Assembly (NCBI GenBank): GCA_946699065.1
Contig: CAMPDV010000017.1
Span: forward strand, 1,426,001 to 1,490,000
Length of the DNA stretch: 64,000 nt
Source: Loxodes magnus
Lineage: Eukaryota > Ciliophora > Karyorelictea > Loxodida > Loxodidae
Direction of reading: 5' to 3'
Of the stretch, positions 10,352 to 22,375 are shown one piece after another; position 1 is the first letter of the stretch; each line of letters opens with the position of its first letter. Under the pieces are notes generated by a model. That model was not told the DNA's origin and made no database searches. It was given only the letters and a program-made list of their open reading frames with translations. A program made the position numbers and the translations under genes.

Positions 10352-11312
10352 TAATAGTCAGCTTTGAACCTTTAAACATTAAATAGCTAAATTCCTTTAT
10401 GATTTATTCTAATTTTAATTAGATCGTTTAGTAGCAAGATCAACTTACCATTTCGATTCTTCAATTCTAATTATACCACTAAAACTAGGATACTAACCTA
10501 AATATAATCCTAATCAGTCTTTGTCATTTGCTTTAAAACTATAAAAGTGTCTTTAATATCAATATGTTTATTATATAGTGAGTATGTCCGAAAAAAAAAG
10601 TAGCTAAAATGCTAGAAAAACCTTATTTATTTAGCTATAACTATTATAAAACAGGATTCATAAAATTAACTAAGATCTAAATTAGTAAAGCTAAACTTAT
10701 CAAGCTTCATAAAAGTTAGGTAATCAAAATAATTCAATAAAGAACATACTATTTATTAAGTATCCTTAAAATAGAGGAAAGGGAAAATGAACTAATGTTA
10801 GTAAAAAGCCAATTGAGTGTATTCGGAATCTAATAAGCATTCTTTATTGAACTTTAATAGCTTATTTCAATTAGTTACAGAATAGATTTACTTAGGTACT
10901 TAATCTTAATTTAATCTTAATCGCTTACTTAAACCTATAAACTGTTTCCAAAATAATAATTATTAATTTTAATAACTTTAAGCTTCTTTTTCTATCATAT
11001 GTCTAGTTCTAATTAAAACTATGGATAAGGGATCGTTTTAAAAATTAATTATATGAAGGTAATTTTTTTTTGCCAAAAGGCTAACTTTTTATCGAGTGAG
11101 TTTTGAAAAGATAAGAGTAATAAAACCATAATAAGATGAAAGTTTATGAAAGTTAATTTCTATTTTTACCATAGTTTTCTATTTATTCTTTGGTATATTA
11201 CTATAGCAATATAGTTTGAGATGATAGAAACCTTAGTTTTTATTAAGAGAATAAGAATTTTTTAACTTAGTATTTATAAAAGCTAGAGAAATACAATTTC
11301 TTTTAGAATCAA
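10352..11312. other. AT-rich spacer, no gene recognised
   Basis: About 960 bases between convergent genes (plus gene ending 10351, minus gene ending 11313). Nothing beyond possible 3' flanks was recognised. Confidence 0.4.
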
Positions 11313-11990
11313 TCAACTAATTTTCGCTTCTGGTTCTTTGTAAAATCTAGAATGTAGATCTAACTCATTAACAATTTACTCTTATAGAAGTTAAATTTGC
11401 TTTTCTTCCTAATTAAGTTATCGTAGAAAATGTTTCTGCTATATGTTTTTGTCATCTATCAAGCATTCTAATTCAACTTCTAGCTAGTCTACTTAATCTT
11501 ATAAAGCTTCATTTTCCATATCTAACAATTAAATTTAGTTATGTACGTCTTGTAGTTACTTTTGCTATTCTATCTATTTTGATGGAAATTATTCTTTGAT
11601 AATAGTGAATTAACTATCAAGTTACTTATATTCCTACTCCATTTCAGATATTTTTTGGTTATACTTTGTATGCTACTTTTAAAACCAATTTATCAGTTAA
11701 TCTCTATTATTTCTTAGCTCATTAATACTTCTATTGATTTGAGGGAGTAATATATTCTCAATATCTTAGTTCCTCTGGTTATTTATTTCCTCCATTTAAT
11801 CCTTTCATTTCTTAGTTTCCTCTTATATCTGTCTTTCTTCAATACTCCTCTATGCTTGAATAATAGTAGAGTATAATTTTTCCGCATGGATTGTCAGATT
11901 TTATTTCTCTGAAAGTAGTTTTTCAATCTACTATATTTTCGTTTAGTCTTTTATATTCCTCTCAATAGCTGCTAAATCTTCTTAATCCAT
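11313..11990 (-). CDS. Coiled-coil protein, function unknown
   Basis: 225 residues from ATG (11988-11990) to TGA (11313-11315), starting MDQEDLAAIERNIKDQTKIQ. Nearly the whole length is predicted helix with heptads of Leu, Ile and Gln and many Glu/Lys/Gln (for example ELRNNRDQLINWF, DQVDQLEVELECLIDD). One internal TGA lies in ETKKWKDQ and would be Trp. An in-frame TGA lies just upstream of the ATG, which supports the chosen start. No globular domain or membrane segment is seen. Such small all-coiled-coil proteins in ciliates are often cytoskeletal or basal-body parts; that is only a guess. Confidence 0.6.
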
Positions 11991-12042
11991 TGATATTAAA
12001 AATTAATAATCATATCAGAAATATCTTTTATAGGGTAAGGAT

Positions 12043-12640
12043 ATGAATGATATATTAACGTTGAACTTAATTTATAGAAACGTTTAAATTTTTAAAAGAT
12101 AGTCAAGGTTGTTCTTCTTGGATCACTATCCCCACTTCCTTTAGCTTATTTATCTGCTTTTGCTTTTTTAAATCTTCTTTGCTATTTTTATCATCTGTCT
12201 GTTGTATATCGTAGTTCAAACATAAGTCTTTGATATTTTACCTTTCATTCTGTTATTTCATATAAAACTAGAACAGCATGAAGCTGCTGATGTAATTATA
12301 CCCAAACCTAAGAAAGCCAATACTCATTATGAAATACAATCCTTGCTAGCTAGTCTTCGTAATGAAAACTAGAGTATAGACAGTAGTAAAGTATATCTCT
12401 AGCATCTTAAACTTCAGGTATTTTTAGTTAGTTTTTCCAAAGTTTGATTATTCATACAACGAAGCTTTTAGAGTTAATAACGCAAATGCTAAGCAAGCTA
12501 TTTGCTAAGCTTTTTCAACTAGAAACAATATATTTAAGCCAGATAAATTAAAGTATAGAATAGTGTCTTGACCCTAGCACATAGTTTTAATTTCTTTGGT
12601 AATAAAAACATCAAATCCAATAAGCCACAAAACAGCATGA
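12043..12640 (+). CDS. Possible small membrane protein
   Basis: A reading of 190 codons results if one 25-nt intron (GTATTTTTAG...CCAAAG, 12416-12440 approximately) is removed. The second half (EAADVIIPKPKKANTHYEIQ, then FDYSYNEAFRVNNANAKQAI) looks like genuine protein. The first half is hydrophobic and lies opposite a Lys-rich minus-strand frame starting at 12261 (MKQQNERQNIKDLCLNYDIQ), so the N-terminus or even the strand of that part may be wrong. The end at TGA 12638-12640 overlaps the predicted 3' end of the TELO2-like gene. Function unknown. Confidence 0.35.
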
Positions 12641-15523
12641 ATTGAAACTAATATATCTACCAGGCAAGTTAATTAAATCATTACCATGTTACCTCTAAAA
12701 AGACCGAAATTTAATCCTAAACTAGCAGGCTTGAAAAAGTTTTCCATTGTTATTAGATCTTTGAATGTGTTTCTCTTAGTAGTTTGCATATTTTAAACTT
12801 ATAAATCTAGTAATAAAAAAGGAGTGCTAATGAAAAATTATCTCAGCATCAAATTTAATTGAAGGAACAGTTTTATTAATAATTATCTTATGTTAATTTA
12901 TAAAGTCAAGGACTTCGGTCCAATACTTAAACCCTATAAGTGCAAGGCGTTGGCATGTGTCATCGAAACTTTCTTGATAAACTCCTAAATTGAAAACTTA
13001 CTTTAAAAGAACCTTTGCAGCCTTTAAATATTTTAATACAGGTTATTAAATTACTCACAGTAGCTTATGAATAATGCTTGCTTATTTTAAGCATCACCAA
13101 ATAGATTCTAAGACAGTTAAGTGCTGAGAATTAATACTGATTTTAAAACTTGCGTTTGATGTAGATCGGATTCCTCAACTTATTCATTATAAGTTTTTAC
13201 AATTATGGATATAATCAAGTCCACGAACTAAGTGATCTCTTAACTGTAAAATAACTTAATACTGGCCATAAGGACATTTAGTGTTGCAAATACTTAAGAT
13301 TTTAGTTGCAGACTTCTTGTAAACTTTTCGTTAGTTGCTTTTGGTGAGTTAATAATCTCTATTATTCCATATCCAATTATTTGCCAGTGCTTATAAATTA
13401 GTTTTTGGTTATTAAGTATCTCTACTGTAGAACAAATTACTCCAAAAAGTACCAACTTTTAGCCAATAGAGCATAAATCACTTTATACTCTTTGCACTAT
13501 TAGCTTTATACCTTATGCTGGCTATTTTGATATTAGAACTGCTAAACTTTTTGTTTAATACTGATCAAAACTGTCCTAGTTAAATTTGTTTTGCAGAGTT
13601 ACTAAACATATGAAAAGTTCGTCATACAGTAGTTCTAAATCTGGAGGAGATTTATCAATTAAGTCTGGTAAGTGTCTTACAGTTTAGCTGAATCTATCAT
13701 AATCACTTGAATTAAGAGCCATCACACTTTCTTATAGATAAAAAGGAAGGGGAAAGTTGATCTCTTCTGATTCTTCATGTTCACTTGCTTTTTTCTCTTC
13801 ATTACTATTAATATCCAGATTTCTTGTTTCCTCACTTTCCACTTTTAAATTTAACTCCTATGATTCGCTATAAACTGGCTTATAAGCCCCTTCACTCTCA
13901 TTTAAACTCTACAAAGCTTATTCTTCATTAAAATTGTCAAACTGAAGAGGCGACTGAGCTTATATTTTTCTGCTAAGTTTCTACGCAATCAACTTTCCCT
14001 AATCCTAGATTTAGAAAGCAAGTTGCTAATCGAGTCTTAACTAAACTCCAGTCAAAAATTAGTTCAAGTTCTTACTAACCTACGCTTACTCAACGTGATC
14101 CATTAAGCAATAAATCAATAAGGTTAATCCTATGGATAAAGTAACTTACACTTGTTCTAAACTTAACTAAGCTTTGCCAATATACTTTAGTTCTCTCAAT
14201 AAACTAACAGGTTTTTGAAAAAAGAGTCAAGTAAGCCTCTTTAACAAATATCATCAGCTTCTTTTAAAATATTTACATAGAACTAGACAAACTTCTAGTC
14301 ACAAATAATAGGAGTTGCTACCACTTTCTGAGTTAAATAATTTTCCATTGCTTGGTTAGGAAGTTTAAAGACATTGAAAAGCAGTAAATGTTGATTCTAC
14401 ATGGTAGTGTAAATGAATTCTATAGCTTTCTACAGAATTTTATCCACTTGCTGTATCCTAAAAAACACTTCAACTATATAAAAGTTTCAGTTCAAATATT
14501 CTGTATTTTAAAATTTGGCTATTTCGTTCAAACTAACTGAGATTAGAAGATCAGAAAAGCCTAAAAGAACCAGCTTATTTAATATATAAGCTCCTATATC
14601 TACAATCTTTCTACTTTAAATAGTAACAGACTAGTGATATATTGACTAAATGAACTATTGAACAAAGTGAGTGAAGAACCATTTCTAGGTTATAGGATTT
14701 GATTACAGCTTATTTGATATTCTATCACATGTAGAGCAAACTAGATTCAGAAACTGGGAATAATTAGGTATCTAAACCTTCTACATACTCTGATCATCTT
14801 CTAGATAGTAAAACTCAAAGATCTCTTAGAATATTTATCTTCTAACCACCAAATTTTGGATCAAAAGCTAGATAAAAGAATTGGCAGCCTGTGATTAATC
14901 AAGGCTTTATATTTTCAAACTATTGACAAAGAATAGAATATTCTGGTATATTACAACAGCATTAATCCACTTATCCATGTATACATCAACTAAACATATG
15001 TCCAAACTCTAAATTTTTTGGTAGTACTATGAGACAACCTCTAGAGTGAATCTATTAAGCAGAATATCACAAAAATACTAATTTTCCTAAATTTACGTTC
15101 CTAAGGATTAATTTTAGTCCACTCTTTCTGTTATTATTTCCTTCATCTGCTTTATTTAATTTAGAGGGTTATCAATTGCTTTTAATTTCGATTACTAAAG
15201 GTATAAGGTTTCTATTAAATTTTCCATTAATTGATAGATTGTTTGCTATATTAAAGTCAGATACTAAAAGAATAGAATCGCTTTATAAGTTTTACTATAG
15301 AAGGGTTAGTTAATGAAATTACCAAAATATATAAAATCTATTTACTAAATTAAATCATCAAGCAACTTACTAACTGCTTCTTCATGAGGAGTCAGTCTAA
15401 AAACATAAGTAAAAAGCTTAAAAAACAAATAAAAGTAAATTAAAGAGCTGCCTTATTATATAAGCTCTTAAATAGTTGATGGAGTTAGATTCAAAAATGC
15501 ATGAAGTTAAAATGGACAATCAT
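12611..15523 (-). CDS. TELO2: TELO2-like protein (telomere length regulation, TTT complex)
   Basis: The conserved C-terminal Tel2 domain is clear around 13760-13430: INFPLPFYLQESV, VRHLPDLIDKSPPDLELLYD, ELFICLVTLQNKFN and AVLISKQPAQGIKLIV align in order with the Telomere_reg-2 region, including the LPDLI and NKF landmarks. Upstream sequence (VRRQIFQEIFEFYYLEDD, KWFFTHFVQQFIQ) is helical, as expected for the HEAT-repeat arms. TELO2 with TTI1/TTI2 and HSP90 stabilises PIKK kinases such as ATM, mTOR and SMG1. A 17-nt intron (GTAAGTTTTCAATTTAG, near 13000) restores the frame to a C-terminal tail, and a second small intron is needed near 14230. The 5' end is unsure: ATG 15523 needs a further small intron. 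The first in-frame TGA (12611) overlaps the plus-strand gene. Confidence 0.7.
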
Positions 15524-16252
15524 GAAAGTAATAATCAACAATATGAATCACTAAAGTAAAGTAAGATGTTAATGAAAATTTTTGATTTATAAGATTGAGT
15601 GAAGACTTTTAATTATTATGCAAATACTATTAGTTCATTAATATGGTTTTCTCATCAATTCTTTTTTATTAACTTATCATTCTTCATATTAATTTAGTCT
15701 ATTCTTACATTCTTAAAGTCCTTTATATAATTAGACAGTTGTTATTCAGAATATTTTAGCTTATTTACATTTGAAAGTCTATATGAACTGAGAAAGAAAC
15801 TAATATGATTTATGAAAATAGCTAATTTCTACAAGCCCTACATTTCGAGTTTTATCAAAAAAGGCTCTTAAAATTTATTTTATTTGGTACTAATAAAAGT
15901 GACTAGCATATAACGGTATCATTATCCTCACTAGAGTTATCTAAAAATAGTATTAATAGCTTATGCATTATTTATCTCATAAAAAAAAGAATTTTAACAA
16001 TATAATACTCTTATAGCTCTTAACTTAACTCTATTATATACAATATTTAACTTTAATATTAAGTTAGTTTGAATATAAAGCTTATCGCTTTTATATATTA
16101 TAACACTAGTATAAGGTATAGATGCTTTTCTGAGAAATATTATGAAACAATTTGATTCTAAAAGAATAAAGAAACCAAAATTAAAGTTAGTTATTAAGAT
16201 ATAATTTTGAAGTAGTTAATTTAAGGCTACTTTCATACTTCTTTCATCTTTT
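15524..16252. other. AT-rich spacer, possible 3' flank of the next gene
   Basis: If the 16-nt intron proposed in the neighbouring minus-strand gene is real, its reading would continue into this stretch to a TGA at 15928. Nothing else was recognised. Confidence 0.35.
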
Positions 16253-17416
16253 TCATTCTCTTGGTTCTTAATTTAAATATTTAGATCTTATTCTGAATCT
16301 TCTATTTTAATTATGACTTTACAGTTGGACAAAGAAAAACTAAAAGTACCTAAATTAAATATTACCTGTCTAATTGCTTGTTACTACGTTCCTAATTTAT
16401 TTAATGGTAGATTCGTTAATACAGCTTTATTTTAGCTTCTGCAGAATTAAGTTTTTATTAAGGTAGTTTTTATAAAGCTTCACTTTACTATTTATTTTAC
16501 TCGCTTAATGAATGCTATTTAATTAGCTTTAATCTTGAGACTATTCAGAAGCTTTCCAATCTTTGCTAGACTGACTATTTGACTATATTTAATTTTCATT
16601 GCTTTCTTCTAGCTTCTAATTTAATTATTACTCTGGATTGTTATTTTAGATCTAGTGATTTTGTGTATAAGTAAAACAGTTTAGATCTTTCAAGGTAGAT
16701 GAGTTCTATTATATTTCATTAAAATCTACTTTTCTAATTTTTCTAACCTTATGCTTTTATCCTTATCTTTTAGTCTTCCTTTTTTTACTTTTGATTGAGT
16801 TATTATCTGATATTTACTAGAAGTTTGTAGTTACAAATAGTACATTGTCTTATGTGGACACAGTCGCTGTTGCCTTTTTCTTTTTCTCTTGTTTCTCTTT
16901 TTACTCTTTTTTCTATTTCTTTTTTTTCTTTTCGTCAATCTTAAGTTTCTTTTACTAAGCAATGCTTTAAATTTTTTTCACTTTGTTTCTCTCTCTAGTT
17001 TCCTCTCATAACATATACCTCATTTCTCTCTCTCCATCACTTAAATCCTTAATATTATAAAAGCCAGAACTAGATTCTTAGTTTTCCTATTCCTTTCTTT
17101 AATTTTGCTCATTACTACACTATTGCTTTTAAAGTTTTACTTGGCTTCTAGATTACTCTTCTCCATTCTCTTCCTACAATAGCATCTGTATAGTCTTATG
17201 CTTAAAAATCTTGTTAAGTTAAGTTTCTGCTTTATTTCAGGAAAGCTAATTAAAATCCTTTTACCCCTATTCTTCTACTTGCTTCTTTCCCTAATGGTTA
17301 CTATAAAACTCTTCTGTACCATTAAGAGAATTCTAGCTTTAATTATAAATCAGACGGTCATATGGCTTGTATGAGAACGGAGCATTTAATGACTTATCCT
17401 ATTAAGAGCTTTTCAT
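16253..17416 (-). CDS. Charged coiled-coil protein, function unknown
   Basis: About 387 residues starting MKSSQQDKSLNAPFSYKPYD at ATG 17414-17416. A Gln/Asn-rich N-terminal part leads into a central block of almost only Lys, Glu, Gln and Arg (about residues 145-190), then KATATVSTQDNVLFVTTNF and a basic, Asn/Gln-rich C-terminal part. Two internal TGA codons (LSWNKA, MLWEET) read as Trp. Near the end a stretch GTAATATTTAATTTAG (about 16378-16363) looks like a 16-nt intron; splicing it would give FSFSLSNCKVIIKIEDSEQD and a longer C-terminus instead of the TGA at 16253. No known domain. Lys-rich blocks of this kind occur in nucleolar and RNA-binding proteins. Confidence 0.55.
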
Positions 17417-18011
17417 AGTTTAGACAGCTTAATTAATGTAATAACGTTAATGTTTACTTTAATTAACTGACTAACTGATTTATTTACTAACTTCACTTAA
17501 AAAAGCTCATTCATTGTACCTTCATCGCTTATTCTATCTACTTAATGAGGAAGAGCAGATGCTTTACTGATTTAAATTTATTAGATTGGATTATCATTTT
17601 GAGAATAGAACTGATAGTCCTTTATATGTATTCTAATGCACGTATTTGATTAAGCCAGTTAAAGTTGTTGGATAGATATCTAATATTAAATAATAAGGCT
17701 TAGATTAATTATACTTTTCAAAAATATAGTGATGCGCTATTCTAAAATAATACTTGAAAGCAAACTTGAAGGAGTGGCTGTGTTTGAATGTAGTTAGCTA
17801 AATAAATAAAAAATGAGTAGAAATAGCTAGGCATGTTATGCATAGGACTTGATACTTAATATCATTTAAAGTAGTTTTAGGTGAATACTTTGCAAGGAAT
17901 TAACTTTAGAAATAGATTTTAAGAGTAAAATTAGATTAAAATAGAGTAGCTTAATCTTTAAAATTTTTAAATATATTCTTTTAAATGAACTAGTTAAATA
18001 AGTTTGTCTTC
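17417..18011. other. AT-rich spacer, no gene recognised
   Basis: Lies between the start of the coiled-coil gene (17416) and the 3' end of the Cys-rich gene (18012), both on the minus strand. No feature recognised. Confidence 0.4.
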
Positions 18012-19112
18012 TCAAGCCAAATTTCCATATTTATTTTTATCTTTGCAGAGTCTTACACAGAAATAAATGCTTACAATTAAAGCAACTAGAGCTGAAATAA
18101 CTATGACATAAACCCACCAAGTGTCTTCGGCAATCTCTCCTTATACTTTATAAAAATCTTAATAATCGCCATAATCTACCAGGCAGCGTACTTTAGCAAC
18201 ATTCTTTGTAATAGCTTCCAAAAAGTGGCCAAGCTATACATTGATCCAGTAAGCACAGGCATTGTCCCAATAGTCACTATGATCAGTTTCTTCACAAGCA
18301 AAATTAAAGAATAATTCATAGCTTTTGTCTTCATATGTTGCTTTGCACCTTCCTAATCCATCTTCAGAAGGAACACATTCACAAGCATTACTCATACAAT
18401 CAGAATCTGTTGTACAGTTGCTCCATCCATCAGCTTTTCCTTCGTTGAAGTTAGTATCAGATGACTATCGAGCTTCAACAAATTTTTCATAATCGCAATC
18501 AAACTAATCGTCAAAAAGTAAAAATCTACTATTGTTTTTAGGGATGCAAAATGCAGCGCAAGAAGCTTCTACTGTCCAGTTCTTTTTATTTCCTTTTTCA
18601 TCTTAGCAATAACTTTCAATAAAAGGAACTGTAATATATTAATAATCTAATCCTAAACGTCTTCGAGTAGCACCGGCAGTTTCTTCGGAGGAAGAGCTTT
18701 GTGCTGTTTCAGCTGGAGCTGCTTCTTAACTAGTAGATGTTTCTTAAGTCGTAGTTGGCTCCTATGTAGTAGTTGGCTCCTATGTTGTAGTTGGTTCCTA
18801 TGTTGTAGTTGGTTCCTATGTTGTTGAAGTTTCTGCTGGTTAGGTAGAAGTTTCTTATGAAGTTTAGACTACTTCTTCTTTCAAAGAAGTAGGACAAGCT
18901 AAACTTTTTTCGTGACCATTTTCATACCAATCATGCAAAAAACATCCTTTATTCAAAACACCACAGAAGGGTCCTGCTCTTATAATATCTCCATCCTTAA
19001 ATACGCAATTTCCTTAATATTCCTCACTTCATTTAGGTTCACATTTCCAAACAGGGCAGACAGAAGCCACTGAGAGTAAAATAAGGCATGATAAAGAGAA
19101 CAAGATCTTCAT
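18012..19112 (-). CDS. Cys-rich type I membrane protein with mucin-like stalk
   Basis: 366 residues, ATG 19110-19112 to TGA 18012-18014, no intron. Signal peptide MKILFSLSCLILLSVASVC; then CPVWKCEPKW and more Cys; a Thr/Pro/Gln stalk with four or more EPTTTQ repeats; RRRLGLDYQYITVPFIE; a second Cys-rich module with DSDCMSNACECVPSEDGLGR; a C-terminal helix VYVIVISALVALIVSIYFCV; and a short basic tail ending YGNLA. The same plan (CPxWKC start, SDxxCxSNxCxCVPSxxG module, C-terminal helix) recurs at 31819-32673, so the two are paralogues. The repeated Thr-rich stalk suggests a glycosylated surface or secretory-pathway protein. I know no named family for it. Confidence 0.7.
18750..18825 (-). repeat. 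18-bp tandem repeats coding EPTTTQ
   Basis: Four or more near-identical 18-bp units (plus strand GTAGTTGGCTCCTATGTA and close variants). They lie inside the Cys-rich protein gene and encode its mucin-like stalk. Copy number in such units often varies between alleles. Confidence 0.8.
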
Positions 19113-19752
19113 ATTTATTTTTAAAGATATAAGTTGATATAAAGCATTTAATTAAATATGTCTTTTATACCAAATCTTTACAAATTAGATTAAAACTTTT
19201 ATTTTCATTTAAAGAAAATAAACTTCAACTTATTTTAATTAGGAAACTATAATCAATATATATCTTTTACAGATCTAAAAATCTCTATGCATTATGATTT
19301 TCTATCTAATCCTTGTGAGTTTTAAGTAGGATGCTTAAGTTACTTATTCTATTAATTCTGTCCGTAACTCTACTGTCTTGTTACTTTTGATCCTTTTATT
19401 TTTATATTAATTTTATAATGGAAATTTAAAGCAGTAATTTTGGGGATATATTATAATATAGCTTAGGAAGTAAAAATAATGTTATAGTGCTATTGGTATA
19501 TTAAACGTAAAGTTTAAAGGTAAAAAGTATAAAAGTTGTTCCAAAATATTCAAATTACTTATTATAATAGTCATTTCTTAGATTTGCTAACCATGCTACA
19601 TTCTATTATAATCTAGCTTTACTTCATTGTACTATTTCTTAGTAAGGATATATTTCAGTGTAGTGTTTAGGCTAATACTGATTATAAGTATATTTGATTC
19701 TAAATTAAATGATAGATAACTTTAGATAAATAAATGGTTTAGTATATATACT
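19113..19752. other. AT-rich spacer, no gene recognised
   Basis: Between the start of the Cys-rich gene and the stop of the double-FHA gene, both on the minus strand. It presumably holds the promoter of the former. No feature recognised. Confidence 0.4.
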
Positions 19753-22375
19753 TCACTTAACTATAGCAAATTCAAATTTTGTTCCTCCTATTGATATTTC
19801 GTCTCCATTTTGGATAAAATATGGTAGACTTTCTTATCTACTTTCGTGCTTTGATTTATTATTTAGCGACACAAATGTTCCATTTGCGCTTGGTTATTGA
19901 TAGCCGTCTAGTAAGAGTCATCCGAATTCGTGATCGTATATTATTCTAAATATTTATATCCTACCTGCATTGTTTTCGACTTATTTTGTTAATACTACCA
20001 AGAAATATATCACATTGTGGATCATTTCTACCTAAGATAAACTATTAGCTCTTCAAAGGATCCTGTGGGATTATTTTTTTCGATAATAAATATTATCTAT
20101 TAAGTTTAAAAAACGATAATTGTACTTCAGGTAATTTTTAATTACTTGCTTTTTTCTCATTTTTACTTTAGTTCTACTCTTCATTCTAGTTTGTTTGAAG
20201 ATCTTACTCATTCTAATTTTACGAAGCAATATGAACGTTAACTGTTCTTTCTTATTATTATTTTTATTTTTGGGAGGAAATGTTTTCTTTACTATTTCTT
20301 CTAACTGGAGAAAATCCACTTTCGTTTAATTATTCTTCGCTTTTTGCTTCAGACCCTTTCCCTTAAGACTATTAATGTGTTCTTTATCCTGAATTTCTAG
20401 TTTCTACAACAGGAAAACCATATATAGCTAAGTTTTTGTTGATCTTTTCATTATTTCATTATATTTCCATATGTACCTAATTTTATCCTTACTGAGAGTT
20501 AGTATTATTAGTATTATGCTAAGTTGAGTTTTATTAGTTTGGCTAAAATATTGTCTATTACTTATTATCGAAGAGATTCATACACATTCCTGGCATTTGA
20601 AGTGGTTGACTTGAATTGGAAAGCATTTGAGGAGCACTCAAAAAATTTTACATTTCATTTAATGAACTAAAATTTGTTTAGTTTCTAATTAGGTTAGCAT
20701 TTTCACTTTCTAAGCTTTGTTAGTTAGCACAATTACCTAATTTCAGTATTCCTTAGTCTTTATTTTGTACTTTTTATATATCATTCTACTACAGAGCTTC
20801 TGGATTTGTCTAGAGGGACTATAAGTTATCTTAGTTTTCCTTAAATTATATTTGTCAGCTTGGATACTAATTTTATGGCTGTTCTGTTTATATAAGCTCG
20901 AGTGGTGCTGATTTTCTCTATTAATTTTATGAAAATTCGCTAGGAACTTTATAGAATTCGTTTTGCTCCATGTAATTTTATTTTTTGATTGAAACTTCTC
21001 TAATTTCTTATTCACTCTAAATTAAAATTTAGTTTCCTTTACCATCTTCAGACTACGAAAGTATGCCTTACTTCTACAAACACTGCTTTTACTGTATATC
21101 AATGTGTTACTTATCTAGTACTAATTTATTCTCCCCATCATAGCAAAAATCAATGGTACAATAAATGGAATCTCCTATGAGTAAAAATTAGTCAGTTTTA
21201 AGTTTTAATGGAGTGTTATTCTTAATTTTTATCCAAGTTCCATATAAACTTCCATTATCTACTATGCATCATTATTTTTTATGCTCAACGTACTTTATAG
21301 TGCAGTGCGTTTTAGATACTTCCAGATCTTCAAAGTGAAATCAAATATCGTTTTCATTTGTCGCTCCTTAGAACTCCCTTCCGATTTTGACTTAGTAATC
21401 TCTACAATATCTTGGTGAACTAACAAAACCAGTTTCGTATATATAGAACTCTGTATTTGGATCTAAAGTGAATTTTGACTTTTTCAATCTTTCTATATTT
21501 CGCTTTAAAAGACTTTAATCTAAGGGAATTTCAACGCAAGCCATTTTTAATATTTACCCTTGATAGTTCTCTTATTCTATTAGCTTCTATACAAACTGCT
21601 GTTAAATGCTTTTCAGATACTCTATTTAAACCGTATCCTCAAGAAGGTACTCAAAGAAGTAATTGATATCTATCATATCAACTGCTTTAACTTAGCTGTT
21701 AGAAAGCATAATTTATTACAGAGCATGTTCAAAACCTCTATCAACTACATAAGGATGTTATATTACCTACAGTTAAAGTCTTAGAGGCTTAAAGAATTCA
21801 TCTCAGGGTATAGAAAACCTATTAACGAAGTTATATTTCATTATAAAGCTTTTCGCGCTTTAATTGCTTATATGCAACTCAACGTTATTAAAATACTCGC
21901 TCAAGTTTGAAAGCTTTTACTGAATGGTCTAAATATCACTTAACTTTATCTCTAAATCCTGAAATAAATTTTCAGAGTTGCTTCTAATGTAATTATCAAT
22001 CTAGTTCTTATTTATCCCTGTTAACTATGATATCTAGGCTATTAGTTCTTAGTTCTGCTCTATTAATTCCTCAGGTTATTTATGCTATAGGCTGACTATT
22101 TCATTTAAAGCCTTCATTAAATCCTCATCATTCTTCTTCAATTTTTCTAAAAAGTCTTTAGACTTCTAGACACTTTCTGGCTTTTCCTTAAGACTATTAA
22201 TTTGATTCTCCTTTTAAAGTTAAGTGAAAATCTGAGCGAACTCTTATAAAATACCATCAAGTTACTCATTGATAAATTCGAAAAAATTAGCAAAAGAAAA
22301 AGAGTACTCAACTACAATTTTTTCAACCCTCCTTACAATCGTAAATTTAGTCAAAGCTTCTTTGATAACTTTCAT
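19753..22375 (-). CDS. Double FHA-domain protein with coiled coil and Q-rich linker
   Basis: 867 residues after removing one 19-nt intron (GTAGGATATAAATATTTAG, 19964-19946); exon length is then divisible by three. Residues 1-250 are coiled coil (MKVIKEALTKFTIVRRVEKI start). FHA1 at about 318-405 has VKIGREFQGATNENDI, VSKTHCTIKY and VDNGSLYGTWI, the GR...SxxHC...NG landmarks. Residues about 410-775 are Gln/Asn/Ser-rich and disordered. FHA2 at about 779-867 has FILGRNDPQCDIFL, SRKQC, SANGTFV and NGDEISIGGTKFEFA, ending at TGA. FHA domains bind phosphothreonine, so the protein likely bridges two phosphorylated partners; in FHA2 the SRxH His is replaced by SRKQC. Six Trp are TGA-coded. Confidence 0.8.

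Noticed and set aside
14900-15200. Alternative TELO2 frame with LVFLWYSAQQIHSRGCLIVL
   Set aside because: At first it looked like protein, but the neighbouring frame (FCDILLNRFTLEVVSQYYQK) joins without a break to the helical arms and is preferred.
20071-21015. Open frames of 82 and 90 codons under the standard code
   Set aside because: Shadows, in another frame, of the Q-rich linker of the double-FHA gene on the same strand.
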